From the NCBI GenBank assembly GCA_963576735.1, contig OY755188.1, forward strand, positions 3,038,001-3,102,000: a stretch of 64,000 nucleotides of DNA, given 5' to 3'. The notes under the pieces were generated by a model, which was not told where the DNA came from, did not search any database, and saw only the letters and a list, made by a program, of their open reading frames with translations. Position numbers and translations under genes: made by a program. Below are positions 44,836 through 54,886 of the stretch, one piece after another; within the stretch, counting starts at the first letter, position 1; each line of letters starts with the position of its first letter. Origin of the DNA: Bedellia somnulentella. Taxonomy: Eukaryota; Arthropoda; Insecta; Lepidoptera; Bedelliidae.

Positions 44836-45249
44836 CAGATGATCATATATTTATAACTGTAAAGCACTGGTTTGTTAAGTTACTGTAATGAAGCATAATA
44901 AACAAAAAAAATCCCTTTATAGCTCTGAGGTCAGACAAAATCCAAAATTTCAACTTACATAAGCAATGAAATAAAGAGGGCATCTTAAAAAATCTAGCAC
45001 TATAAATGTATGTTACGTAAGTTAGGGGTGCAATGGTAGAAGACCTAGATACGTCTACTAAGTAGTTCTGGTATTATAGCATACATTGTAATACTTGTAA
45101 CATCTTATTATGTTGTTTCAGTCGTGTTGAATATTCTTACACGTTGTACTTTATGTCTTGAACAATCAAAGTAGTGTGTTTGTTCTGTGTGTATGAAAAC
45201 ACTGCTAGTTTAATTGGGATTATTAACTTAAAACATTTATGTTTGTTTC
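44836..45249. other. No recognisable feature
   Basis: A+T-rich. Confidence 0.4.
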
Positions 45250-45368
45250 GTACTGTAAAAAGATTCATGAATGTTAAGAAAGTTTAAGAGGTTTGCCAGA
45301 AACGTACAATGTGGTGATTGCTAATATCTGCCTACCCTAATGGGAACTAATGGTGTGAGTACTTGTAT
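45250..45368 (+). mobile_element. LINE-L 3' end, old
   Basis: AAGATTCATGAATGTTAAGA, GAGGTTTGCCAGAAACGTAC, CTACCCTAATGGGAACTAAT, GGTGTGAGTACTTGTATG. Confidence 0.78.
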
Positions 45369-45445
45369 GCAATATTTTGAATATGAGTCCCGGGACAATT
45401 TCAAAATTTTGTTTTGATTGGAGATAGATACATCCACACACATCC

Positions 45446-45503
45446 TTTATTTTACAATATTTTCGCCACTCTACTTCCAAAACTGGCTGAGGAATTTTTA
45501 AGT
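45446..45503 (+). mobile_element. SINE-A internal fragment
   Basis: TTTATTTTACAATATTTTCG, CCACTCTACTTCCAAAACTG, GCTGAGGAATTTTTAAG. Confidence 0.7.
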
Positions 45504-45750
45504 CTGTCCATTTTGCGATTCATATTCGTAATTATATTTATGTATACATAATTAATTCTCACATAATACAAACGCTTAGAGTTGCAGTAGAGCAAATTAT
45601 ATGATGTCAAATCACAACATGTATTTGTGTACAAAGGTGAGCATATCAAGCAAGACTTTTTCCGTATCCCATTATGCAGATAAGCAGATCGTATGTGCAA
45701 TAAATTCGGAAGTTGACTTTAATTTCCCGTCCAGTTAGTTTGCGTACTGC

Positions 45751-45950
45751 TAAAGAGCTTATTCCATTTGTCTGAATGAAGACGTCTGAGAGCCACAGAA
45801 TCTGAATTCAGTCTAGTGGAATAACGTTCAGAACGCTAGGCTTCTGAAAAGTAGACAAATTTGTGTAGTGGAATAACAAGCGTCTGCGGCAGTAACTTCG
45901 AAGGACGTCTGAATTCAGAAACGACTAAATGTAATGGAATAAGCTCTTAA
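45751..45950. mobile_element. MITE with TAA target-site duplication (PIF/Harbinger-like)
   Basis: Element 45754-45947, 194 bp, with perfect 15-bp ends AGAGCTTATTCCATT and AATGGAATAAGCTCT, flanked by TAA on both sides (45751-45753, 45948-45950). A 3-bp TWA duplication is typical of PIF/Harbinger transposons. Inside, TAGTGGAATAAC is present twice and GTCTGAATTCAG once plus a looser copy. No coding capacity. Confidence 0.85.
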
Positions 45951-46076
45951 GTCTTGTTACATTGTCAACGATTTATGATAGTTAGATGTTAGGCAATCTT
46001 TAGATACGCTGTTCAATAAAAAATCTAACCAAATATTGTTGCCATATCAAGACTAAGTTATCATTTTATAAATGAG

Positions 46077-46326
46077 CATACATCCATATACTCACGGCTA
46101 TAAATCCCTAGAAGGGGTAGCCAGAGCTAAGGAATTAGAAACTCCTCAGCCACTTTTGGAAAATTGAGTCGGCAAAAAAAGGGTTAAATAAATGTTGTTC
46201 GTGATGGGCCTCCAACCGCAGCGTCCAAAAATCCCTTAAAAGCCTTAAAAGCCAATACCGTTAGTCGTTACGTACACCCACCGGAAGGAATGGGTTAGTG
46301 CTATTGTAAGCCGACACTACACAGCA
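46077..46326 (-). mobile_element. SINE-A copy, full length
   Basis: CATACATCCATATACTCACG ... GTAAGCCGACACTACACAGC. Small internal duplication: 'aaaagcc' twice near 46225-46250. Confidence 0.92.
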
Positions 46327-46515
46327 AAAAATACATGAATATACTACGAAATATTGTTTACCTGCTGATAACTAAGTTTGTAAGACACGAATGCTTGAAT
46401 TGTGTTTATGTAACATTTTTGGTTTGGACGCATCCAAAATAAGCATGTTATTGAAAGATCAACACTATAAAATATACTGACATTATCTTCCACAACGGCT
46501 CTATAAATCTCTTTG

Positions 46516-46789
46516 ACTTATTTACATTGCTGTGTAGTGTCGGCATAGAATAGCACTACCCCATTTCTTCGGGTGGGTGTAAGTAAGACGCGACTAACGG
46601 TATTGGCGCTTTTAAGGGATTTTTGGGCGATGCGGTTGGAGACTCATCACCAACAACCTTTATTTTACCATCTCTTCCCCACTCAACTTTCCAGAAGTGG
46701 CTGAGGAATTTGTAATTCCTTAGCTCTGGCTACCCCTTTTAGGGATTTATAGCCGTGAGTATATGTATGTTTGTATGTACTTATTTACA
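46516..46789 (+). mobile_element. SINE-A copy with target-site duplication
   Basis: Element 46527-46778 from TTGCTGTGTAGTGTCGGC to GCCGTGAGTATATGTATG. Flanked by the 11-bp repeat ACTTATTTACA (46516-46526 and 46779-46789). Confidence 0.94.
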
Positions 46790-47165
46790 ATCCTTCTTAC
46801 CATTCCTTTTTCTGTTTTTTTACAATATCATCTTTCACTGCGCACTTTTGTGTCATTTCAAATAAACAAGACATTGATTTGATTGATTGAAAGATTTTGA
46901 ATAAATTAAGTCATTTAAATTTCCATATCATGCTTTTACTATCACTTTTATCGGAAATACAGAAATTGCCACTATGCTTAATAAAGTATTTAAGGGATGA
47001 CGACAAGAGTATATATAAAAGATAATTAAATGTCCTTGGAACCTTAAGTTATGTGTAACTAGCAGCCCGTCCCGGCTTCGCTCGGGCATGAATTTTCATT
47101 AACATTTTGTTTTTTATTTTATTACATGTATTATTATTTTAATATATTTTTTTTAAGTTTTAAGC

Positions 47166-47442
47166 TATGTTATATTTTTTTGCTGTGTAGTGTCGGCTTA
47201 GAATAGCACTACCCCATTTCTTCCGGTGGGTGTACGTAACAGGCGACTAATGGTTTTGGGGCTTTTGAGGGATTTTTGGGCGATGCGGTTGGTGACCCAT
47301 CACCGACAACCTTTATTTCACCATCATTTCCCCACACAACTTCCAAAAGTGGCTGAGGAATTTCTGATTCCTTAGCTCTGGCTACGCCTTCTAGGGATTT
47401 ATAGCCGTGAGTATATGTATGTATGTATGTTATATTTTTTTG
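47166..47442 (+). mobile_element. SINE-A nested in Helitron, with target-site duplication
   Basis: Element about 47181-47425, complete, from TGCTGTGTAGTGTCGGCTTA to GCCGTGAGTATATG(TATG)n. The repeat TATGTTATATTTTTTTG (17 bp) occurs on both sides (47166-47182 and 47426-47442; the last two bases overlap the SINE start). It inserted after the Helitron. Confidence 0.93.
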
Positions 47443-47515
47443 TATTTATATTTAGATATATTTTTTTATTTTTTTTATTTTTTATAATGAGTAATTACAT
47501 CAAAAGCCATTCAAT

Positions 47516-47836
47516 TTATAGAGTTAGAGCTTCCCTGTAAACAATATTTGACGTTGTTGTATTTTGGGGCAGCAAAATAAATTGATGTTCAGGGGCTCCC
47601 ACCCGCGACAGGCCAACGTACAGTAGACCGCGAGTAAAACAATTCTTTCGCAGGTTAATCCCTACTAATTTGAAGGTTTGGCCTTGGGACTTATTAATTG
47701 TTAAAGCAAAAGATGTTTTAACCGGAAATTGTAGCCGTTTAAATGGAATTGGCAGATCAGTTGGGATCATCGGTATCCTCGGTATATGAGCTAATTGACC
47801 GGCTGCTGGGCCAGTGGTAATAGTCGCTACAATCAA
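47516..47836 (-). pseudogene. Helitron helicase (PIF1-like) C-terminal fragment
   Basis: 106 codons. The frame contains FALTINKSQGQTF followed by GINLRKNCFTRGLLYVGLSRV, the last conserved helicase motifs (V and VI) of the PIF1-like domain of Helitron Rep/helicase proteins. In the full protein this enzyme unwinds the donor strand during rolling-circle transposition. The Walker A and B motifs and the Rep nuclease lie upstream and are not present. After LSRV the sequence APEHQFILLP is also typical. The apparent start lies within the former coding sequence. Non-functional alone. Confidence 0.88.
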
Positions 47837-48380
47837 ATTTTGCTTTTACTCTTTGATAAGCAGCCTCCCGTACCCTTTCGTGACGCCTGCAACAACTTAC
47901 TATGCATAGCTAATCGAATGTTCGAATTGAATAATTCAAAAAGTAATATAAGGGTATTGAAGTAGTCTGAAATAATATATACGTTTTTTTATAAGGATTA
48001 GATAGGTACAAATAAAGAGCCTTTTCTAAAGCAGGATTTTAATTTAATTTTTAAATAATTTTATATAATGACGCTTGTTGTGAGATAACTATAATAGTTA
48101 GAGACATGCTGTCTTGCATTTTTTTTAGATAATAATGTGTTCTATAAAATTGTAGTACATAATTTTATTCTATTGTCAATAGTTTTCGCAGCGCACGCGA
48201 TGTAAGGTTTTTTTTTGGTATTTCTTTAACACCTTGGGTTACATTTTTGAAGTTTACGTAAGGATTCCTAATTTTTTGAAAATGAAATATAGCCTATGTC
48301 ACTCGGAAATAGTGTAGCATTAAAACAGTGAAAGAATTTTTAAAATCCGTCCAGTAGTTTTGGAGCCTATTCAATTCAAA

Positions 48381-48407
48381 CAAACAAACAAACAAACAAA
48401 CAAAAAA
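48381..48407 (+). repeat. (CAAA)n microsatellite
   Basis: Six CAAA units within the Helitron, near its 5' end. Confidence 0.95.
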
Positions 48408-48714
48408 TCGAACCTTTCCTCTTTATAATATTAGTATAGATAAAATATGACTGCGTAATGGAATCAATAAATTTATGTTAATTATATACGAGTTGCTGTA
48501 CAAAGGTTTAATTTCAATTGATAGAAAGTGACATGATTTCATATAATTAATAGAAACAGTAATTATGGAAATGGTAACTTCAAAAGGATTTGGTATTAAA
48601 TGACTAGTTATTACGGGTTTGTCCTACTTAAGTACCTACGTTTACGGTTTTGAAGTTCCTTGATGGTGAATAGAAGTAATTTTTATAATTATATAGGCCT
48701 ATAAATACGAAAAG

Positions 48715-48862
48715 CAATAACAATTGGAAGAATAAAAGGGCATGTCTGAAAAGATTAAAGAATATTAATGAAGCTAGAGATGTTTGTCCAAATCGTACAA
48801 AGTTGCGATGGGAAGTCGCTGCCTAGTTCAATATGAACTAAAGGCAAGAGTATAGTTTTTAT
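48715..48862 (+). mobile_element. LINE-L 3' end, old
   Basis: GGAAGAATAAAAGGGCATGT, GAAGCTAGAGATGTTTGTCC, AATATGAACTAAAGGCAAGA, GTATAG. Confidence 0.78.
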
Positions 48863-49051
48863 GTAATAAGAATAGTTTGTTAGCTTTGAAGTAAGAAGGG
48901 AGAAGAAGGTGAAATAAAGGATTCTTATTTCTAATTGTGGCTCCTAACCTTATCTTCTACCAATCACTAGAGGGAATTTCACCACATTTTAGCAAATGAA
49001 CGTGTTATTCAGTGTGTTTGTACCATATTTATACAAACAGTTATGTTGTTG

Positions 49052-49213
49052 TGTATGGCATAGGCCTGCCCTCTATCTCGTGAGCACACTGTCAAAGCAA
49101 AACGTGGGTACTCTGAATACCAGGTGACAATGTCACGTGATGTTCAGAACTATTAGTACCTCTGCCAACCCTTTCGGGGATATACGGCGTGAACGTTTGA
49201 GTTTGAGTTTATA
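49052..49213 (+). mobile_element. SINE-B, 5'-truncated
   Basis: GGCATAGGCCTGCCCTCTAT ... GTCACGTGATGTTCAGAACT ... ACCCTTTCGGGGATATACGG, CGTGAACGTTTGAGTTTGAG. Confidence 0.9.
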
Positions 49214-49687
49214 CCGTGTCGAGTAATACCCGCTTCAAAATGACTCAGACCAACGAATCTGTATGTGTGTAAGTGGGTATTCTTCTATTTAACACAAAAA
49301 GGTTCAATTTCACTTAGGTCTTTATCGTCTCGTATTCATATGTTTTTGAGCATGATTTTAAGGTCTGCATAGTATTGTAACTCAACACATGAACATTTTG
49401 ACATAAGTCACTGTAGTATTAAGCGTGCAATATGTCGCAACACAATTTTGACGAAAACTAAGTCACGTTGATTGATTGATTACACCTTTCAGTTGAAATT
49501 TGCGAAAGTTGATTTACTAATTGTTCGTCAAACACTCCGCCATTATATTGTTAATTATAATTGTAGGAGCAGACATCTTGGTATTTGGAGGGTCTTACAA
49601 CATTGTTACGATAAGCGGCTTAAAACAGATTAGATAATAAACGGACTGAGTTCAAGGTCGTAAGATTAGATTGAATGAGTTTTTTTA
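49214..49687. other. No recognisable feature
   Basis: A+T-rich. Confidence 0.4.
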
Positions 49688-49866
49688 ACATACATACATA
49701 TACTCACAGTCATAAATCCTAAATAGAGGTAGCCAGTGCTTCGGAGCTAGAAACTCTTCAGCCATATTTGTAAGGTTATGAGGGGAGAAGATGGTAGAAA
49801 TAATATATCGTTGGTGATGGGTCTAACCGCATCGCCCAAAAACAACTTAAAAAGCCCCATACCCTT
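49688..49866 (-). mobile_element. SINE-A 3' two-thirds, fused to SINE-B
   Basis: AACATACATACATATACTCA, CAGTCATAAATCC ... AACAACTTAAAAAGCCCCAT, ACCC, then directly SINE-B sequence. The SINE-A 5' third is missing. Confidence 0.88.
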
Positions 49867-50046
49867 TCCATCACGAGACATGATTGTCACATGGTATTCA
49901 GAGTACCCTCGTTTTTCTTGGACAGTGTACTTACGTGATAGTGGGCAGGCCTATCGCTGTTTTGTTCGAGTATACTGTCACTTGACTAAGTGCAACTTAC
50001 AACGATGTTTTTCCTCACCGTTAACAAACATGATAAAATTCATAAG
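49867..50046 (-). mobile_element. SINE-B body, fused to SINE-A
   Basis: ATTGTCACATGGTATTCAGA, GTACCCTCG, TTGGACAGTGTACTTACGTG, GGCAGGCCTATCGC, TTCCTCACCGTTAACAAACA. Same orientation as the adjoining SINE-A; both ends are missing. Confidence 0.85.
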
Positions 50047-51368
50047 AATCCTAGCAATAGCGTTTCTACGTATCCAAATCTGGTAGTAATACCTCGAAGG
50101 AGTTCTCATATCTGAATATCAGGATTGTAACGCTTGACAAATAACTGCAATACTTTGTGCTGTGCAACTTTGTGATATTTCATCGATATCGATATCTCGC
50201 ACTCGGAATGCGCTCGAATGCATCGATAAAATGAGTTACTACTCGTGTGGCGGCTGCGTTATGAGTTCTTGTTATTGCGAATACAGGCTTTATGGGCGAG
50301 CGGGAAAGGATTTGAGATTCTTTGACGGAAGGTTTTCATCTTGGGTTCTTCTTATTTCGTTATTTGCTTTCGCTTAGTGTCGTGTTGTGAATTCATTTTG
50401 ATTGTAAGTAAGTTTTTGTTAAATATATGGCACTATTATTATGACAATATTATGTATAATGATCTGCGTCCAGTAAAATCTATAATATATCTTAAATAAT
50501 TTATTAAAGTTCATATCTATATGAAGCATTTTTTTAAATATCGATATGAATTATTGAACACAAAAATTAAGTCCTATGTTTGCCAGTCTTTTTCTCTCTT
50601 AAAGCAAAGTGCCTATACTAACATTAACGGATTTCACCTGTTCAGTGGTCTGAACGAGTTATAAATTAATGATCATCATCAACACAACACAATAAAAATA
50701 TTTTTTCTTCACAGTTAAATGTTTAAAGCTAGGCCAGGTCCACCTGAATAAAGAAACAACCTTGTTGTGAAGTTATAAATATATTTTATAATCAGAGATG
50801 AAGCTTCCCTTAGCCTATCCCGTTCCAGTTTGACATGTCTGTGAATCGAACCGTTCCATCGCGACGACGACGTATGCAATTCCGACAGACGTACATTGTT
50901 GTCATTGTGCAGTACGCGAACTGCGTCCCAACACTAATTTGTATCGATGCTTTAGGAATTTTATCGAGGTTATGGTTTGCTCTGCATATTTTCTTTATCG
51001 ACGGAAGTTCTAATCATGGAAATTATGCGGTTGGCTTTGTTAGTATTTTGGTGATTAAATAAATTTATATATACAAATACGACTATATAACATAAATCAA
51101 GTTAGGCCCAAAGAAAACGCCCATACATTATAAAAGTTGAGATTGGAAATTATGATGAAATACAGGATCATTGGTGATCAGGAAACCATTAGCTTTAACA
51201 CCTACATCGCTCAAAATCCTCGAAGTTTTAATTTATGTTTTACACACATCATACACCAAGCTCATTGTATTCTTCTTACCAATATCTGTTGCACGGTATT
51301 CGCAACCGGAACCACTGGATCTAATGACCATCTTCCTTACCACTACAGCATTGCCTCCAATTTTTATT
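50047..51368. other. Unannotated; a G+C-richer patch near 50170-50330
   Basis: No repeat recognised. TCATCGATATCGATATCTCG at about 50180 includes TATCGATA, the DREF motif of insect housekeeping promoters. Downstream 71- and 75-codon frames (50162-50377, 50835-51062) match nothing I know. A promoter is possible but unproven. Confidence 0.3.
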
Positions 51369-51475
51369 ATATACATACATATACTCACGGCAAAAAATAT
51401 CTAAATGGAGTAGCCAGAGCTTCGGAATAATAAATTCCTTAGCCACTTTTGGTAGTTGAGTAAAGATTGTAAAGT
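51369..51475 (-). mobile_element. SINE-A 3' half
   Basis: ATACATACATATACTCACGG ... AGTAGCCAGAGCTTCGGAAT, AATAAATTCCTTAGCCACTT, TTGG. Confidence 0.88.
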
Positions 51476-52417
51476 AATTATGATTACTACTTTTGTTATT
51501 ATTCTGATTGCTTGCATCTATTCAACTCTGTGTCTCAATAGAAGCACAGTTTTTATTGTGATAAAAATCAACTTTTTTGGGTTAAGTTTTAGTCTCAGCA
51601 AATTAATAAAATCAGACCAAAAAATTAATGAGTTTTGAAAGTTGGTAGAGTTGTTACTTAAGGTGTCCAGATGAATATACTAAAAGTCCTCGAGGGAGGG
51701 ACGTGAGCCGGCGGTGGGGGAGAAAGGGAAAGATATAATTTTTACCAACTTCAAAACTATATCAATTATTTGGTCTGATCAACGTTTTTAGAGCTAATTT
51801 GCTTAGGCTATTTAAAAAGAGTAAGTTTTGGGTGTTCTGTTCGCAGCTAGATTTTTCCCACGTTAATGCGCTAAATTTAAATGCTCTTCTATTCATTTAC
51901 AGTACCCAAATTATAGTGCCAGTTCCATTAGATCTATTGATAAAGATACAAAACCTAGAATTACGAGGAATCAGTACTTTCTCTGTATGCGTTGTTTGCT
52001 AATATCAAATCATGTAGTTGGCAAATAGCCTATTGTTTCCGCTAAACTTGACTAAAACATTCATTTAACCACAAATAAAACAATTTTATCACGTTTTTTG
52101 CACAGGTCGTGGGAAAACATTGCATTGTTTTGTCCATTCATATAACACCATTAATATTCTTTACTATGCTGAAGTCTGTTATTAAAAAAAGTGTTTTAAC
52201 TCGTTTGGATAGAGTTGTTTTCAGATTGAGTTTTTACCATAATTCTGGTAAGGCGTACGTAAATTCTTTAGTGTGTTAATTATGTAATTTGTGGCTGGTT
52301 GGCTCGGCTGCGGTTCCTTATTGAATGTGTGCTAGTGCAGAAATGTGTATGAATAATTTGATGCTATTTTTTCTTTATTACTTACGTGGTAACCTACTTA
52401 CGAAAATAAGCAATTAC
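51476..52417. other. No recognisable feature
   Basis: Frames of 60 and 67 codons only; no motif known to me. Confidence 0.4.
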
Positions 52418-52683
52418 TTTGCGGAAATTGCCGTGCCGGAAAGTGCTGGCTAAGAATATCACTACCCTTTCTACCCACGGCTGTCGTAAAAGGCAATATG
52501 GGGCTTTTAAACGTGGTTTTTTGGCGATCCGGTTGTAGACCCATCACCAACGACACTTTATATCCACCATCTTCTCCCCTATCAACTTCCATATGTGGCT
52601 GAGGAGTTTCCAGCTCTGGAGCTCTGGCTACCCCTTTTTGGTATATATGGCCGTGAGTATATGTATATACGTTTGCGGAAATT
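52418..52683 (+). mobile_element. SINE-A copy with target-site duplication
   Basis: Element 52430-52671, from GCCGTGCCGGAAAGTGCTGG to GGCCGTGAGTATATGTATA. It is flanked by the 12-bp repeat TTTGCGGAAATT (52418-52429 and 52672-52683). Subgroup with 'aacgacactttat..ccaccatcttctcccctatc'. Confidence 0.93.
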
Positions 52684-52924
52684 CCTTCCTTGCACTATTT
52701 AACTAAATGGTTCTATTTGCATATCAAAAGCTCACATTAATGTGAAAGTCATTATCGTTTGTGTTGCATTTCAGTTTTTGATTAGGCTTGGTTGTATTAT
52801 TTTGGATATAGCCTTAATATCTAAGCTTTACTAGATAGGCGAAAGCGATAATATCAAATAATTTTTGATGCTTGCTAACATATGTTGCCTAGAAATAAAT
52901 ATGAATTAATAAATATAGGTAAAA

Positions 52925-53056
52925 TAAGCATGTATGAAAATATTGATGAATGTGAACGAAGCTAGAGAGGTTTGCCAGGTTTGTACAAAGTGGTAATCGA
53001 TAGTCTCTGCCTATCCCAATAAGAACTAACGGCGTGAGTATATGTATGTATGTATA
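52925..53056 (+). mobile_element. LINE-L 3' end
   Basis: ATAAGCATGTATGAAAATAT ... TAATCGATAGTCTCTGCCTA, TCCCAATAAGAACTAACGGC, GTGAGTATATGTATG. Confidence 0.88.
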
Positions 53057-53164
53057 ATGACTATTGGACTCTGGAATAAAGTTTCGTTCAACAGATGCTG
53101 TTTGACCTGTGGCCGTTGGTGCTTTATGGAGAGAGTATACTAGTATACGTATACTTTCATAAAC

Positions 53165-53252
53165 TAAATAAATGAATAAATAAAGGAAAGAAACATTTCG
53201 ACACAGGCGGGAATCGAACCCGCCTCTTCTCTTCTCGCCCGATGTCAAAATT
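53165..53252 (-). repeat. tRNA-like SINE head, unassigned
   Basis: Read on the minus strand: GAGAAGAGGCGGGTTCGATTCCC (B box GGTTCGATTCC) GCCTGTGTC, followed by TTTCCTTTATTTATTCATTT. Looks like the truncated head of a tRNA-derived SINE distinct from SINE-B. The A-box half is missing, so it is not a tRNA gene. Confidence 0.5.
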
Positions 53253-53288
53253 TTTCTTTCCTTTTTTATTCTTTATTTATTAGTAATA

Positions 53289-53415
53289 GTGATGAACATT
53301 GCGTGTAAGTCTTTCGAAAGAAAGGGAATGAGAGTGAATGTGGACAAAACCAAAACAATTGTTTTTGAAAGAGAGGAAAGAAAGTATGACAGAATGTGAT
53401 ATTGTTATAAATGGT
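53289..53415 (+). pseudogene. LINE-L reverse transcriptase, upstream piece
   Basis: Encodes CKSFERKGMRVNVDKTKTIV and, after a one-base frame change, MTECDIVING. This fits the stretch just downstream of the catalytic FADD box of non-LTR reverse transcriptases (the 'GL.VN..KTK.MVF' block). It is interrupted at 53415 by the insertion and continues at 54881 with KVEQVKEFVYLGS. Confidence 0.85.
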
Positions 53416-53939
53416 AATTAATAGTTTAAGAAACACTAAAAAACACGCTTTTATAAGTGCACTTAAAAGTCAAAAATAAATTACGGGTCGTTCAAGTTGT
53501 CGCTATTTCTGGGCTGAAGTGTAAACTATTGCTTTTAATTATAATATTTGATTGTAAAAGCGTGGGGCGCTGGAAAAGGAAAGATTTTTTGTTTACCTTG
53601 CTAAGAAATCAAGTTAAGCGATGTTTCGGGAAGTAGGTTACAGAGATCGGCACTCTAACTAGAGTTGCAGCACCACTAGTTGGAGGCTCTATATTAAACA
53701 GTCTGTTCAAAGTACTAGTCAACAGTGGCAAAATGTAGAGTTCTTGTTCGTGTGTTTGTTTACAAGAAAGTTTTTCCTGCTCCAGCGCCCCACGCTTTTA
53801 CAATCAAATATTATAATTAAAAGCAATAGTTTACACTTCAGCCCAGAAATAGAGACAACTTGAACGACCCGTAATTTATTTTTGACTTTTAAGTGCACTT
53901 ATAAAAGCGTGTTTTTTAGTGTTTCTTAAACTATTAATT
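53416..53939. repeat. Foldback with 160-bp arms
   Basis: Left arm 53416-53577 (AATTAATAGTTTAAGAAACA ... GCGTGGGGCGCTGGA) and right arm about 53779-53939, its complement with only a few mismatches (for example gtcgct/gtctct). The loop is about 200 bp. Such arms would form a very stable hairpin. Confidence 0.92.
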
Positions 53940-53988
53940 TATTTTATGCTTTTTAGTCTTTGCTAATGGCATATTTTAAACATTTATT

Positions 53989-54315
53989 TCAAATAGACGA
54001 ATGAGCCCGCAACCTCTCCATCTCCGACAGTGCGTCTGTATTGCATGGTGTCTTACCTGTCAGCTTAGAACAATCTAACTCTTCAATATGGAGACCACTA
54101 AGTGATTTTACTCGACTTAGCGCCACATATGCCTGTGCATCCGCAAAAGTACGGGACCCTAAGTACACCACGGCGTGGTCTACCGAACAGCCTTGCATCT
54201 TGTTCACGGTAGATGCCACGATACATCGTATGCTAATATTCATAATGAAGTTCCAGTTCAAATCTTCCGGCTCCATCATCAGATCAGTTCGATAGTACCA
54301 TATTATTGTATTCAT
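53989..54315 (-). pseudogene. PIF1-like helicase C-terminal fragment
   Basis: 108 codons. Residues of about 35-75 read VASTVNKMQGCSVDHAVVYL and FADAQAYVALSRVKSLSGLH, followed by IEELDCSKLTGKTPCN. These are the last motifs of a PIF1-family DNA helicase as found in Helitron-like elements; Walker A and B are not present. The first 30 residues (MNTIIWYYRTDLMMEPED..) derive from the first unit of the tandem repeat that follows. Different subfamily from the helicase fragment at 47516-47836. Not a host PIF1 gene: it has no upstream helicase core and sits inside an insertion. Confidence 0.85.
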
Positions 54316-54775
54316 CTTGAAACCTAATCGTGGTCAAAGTTCATTTCGTGGTCAAAGTTCATTACAAGACCTTTCTAACAAGTCCAAATACGGCTATAAT
54401 ACGATCATCCATCATTAAGTTCCAATTAATATCTTCCGGCTCTATCATGAGATGAGCTCGACAGTACCATATTATTGTATTCAGACCTTGAAACCTAATC
54501 GTGGTCAAGGTTCATTACAAGACCTTTCTAACAAGTCCAAACACGGCTATGATACGATATTTCATCATGGAATGCTAGTGCCTATCTTCCGGCTTCATCA
54601 TCAGACCTTAAAACCTAATCATGGTTAACGTTCATTACAAGACCTTTTTAACAAGTCCAAACACGGCTATCATACGATCATCCATCATGATGTTCCAGTT
54701 CATATCTTCCGGCTCCATCATCAGATCAGCTCGACAGTACCATATTATTGTATTGTCATCGAAATCACATACAAC
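54230..54775. repeat. Tandem repeat, about four units
   Basis: Units are marked by CTTCCGGCT(C/T)(C/T)ATCATCAGA at 54264, 54433, 54586 and 54706 (spacings 169, 153 and 120). Other shared blocks are ACAGTACCATATTATTGTAT, TCATTACAAGACCTTT.TAAC and AAGTCCAAACACGGCTAT. Unit 3 lacks the ACAGTACCATATT block. The first unit overlaps the start of the helicase frame, so the array arose from former coding sequence. Confidence 0.9.
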
Positions 54776-54886
54776 TGCCAATTTTCATAACGCTATGACC
54801 TTTAGAAGATGGTTAAATTAGTTTTCTTAGATTTGATTACATAGTTACATACATACAGGTCGACCTAATAAAAGCGTGTTAAAAAA

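Larger units (their letters stand above)
47059..48440 (-). mobile_element. Helitron with helicase remnant
   Basis: On the minus strand the element begins TCTATACTAATATTATAAAG (at 48440) and ends GACGGGCTGCTAG (at 47059). The 5' TC, the 3' CTAG and insertion between A and T (flanking A at 48441, T at 47058) are the Helitron hallmarks. The 3' end has a small hairpin AGCC..GGCT. It contains a helicase fragment (47516-47836), a nested SINE-A (47183-47425) and a (CAAA)n run (48381-48407). The Rep domain is not seen, so it is a shortened, non-autonomous copy. Confidence 0.85.
53416..54880 (-). mobile_element. Helitron-like (possibly HLE2/Helentron) element inserted in LINE-L
   Basis: 1465 bp that interrupts the LINE-L reading frame. 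From left to right: a foldback of two 160-bp arms, a PIF1-like helicase C-terminal fragment on the minus strand, then about four tandem repeats. The left foldback has AACACGCTTTTAT and the right end of the insertion has its complement ATAAAAGCGTGTT (about 54868-54880), a short terminal inverted repeat. AGGTCGACCT, a perfect palindrome, lies just inside the right end. Short inverted ends, tandem repeats and PIF1 helicase recall Helentron/HLE2 elements. The class is inferred. Confidence 0.65.

Noticed and set aside
50178..50200. DREF promoter element
   Set aside because: TATCGATA is present in a short (ATCGAT)n-like run; no transcript or exon evidence, so mentioned only as a possibility.
53989..54315. 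Host PIF1 helicase gene
   Set aside because: Only the last motifs are present, inside an insertion that interrupts a LINE; no Walker motifs upstream.
54230..54775. CRISPR-like or regulatory repeat array
   Set aside because: Units of 120-169 bp share coding-derived sequence with the helicase frame; tandem duplication inside a transposable element.
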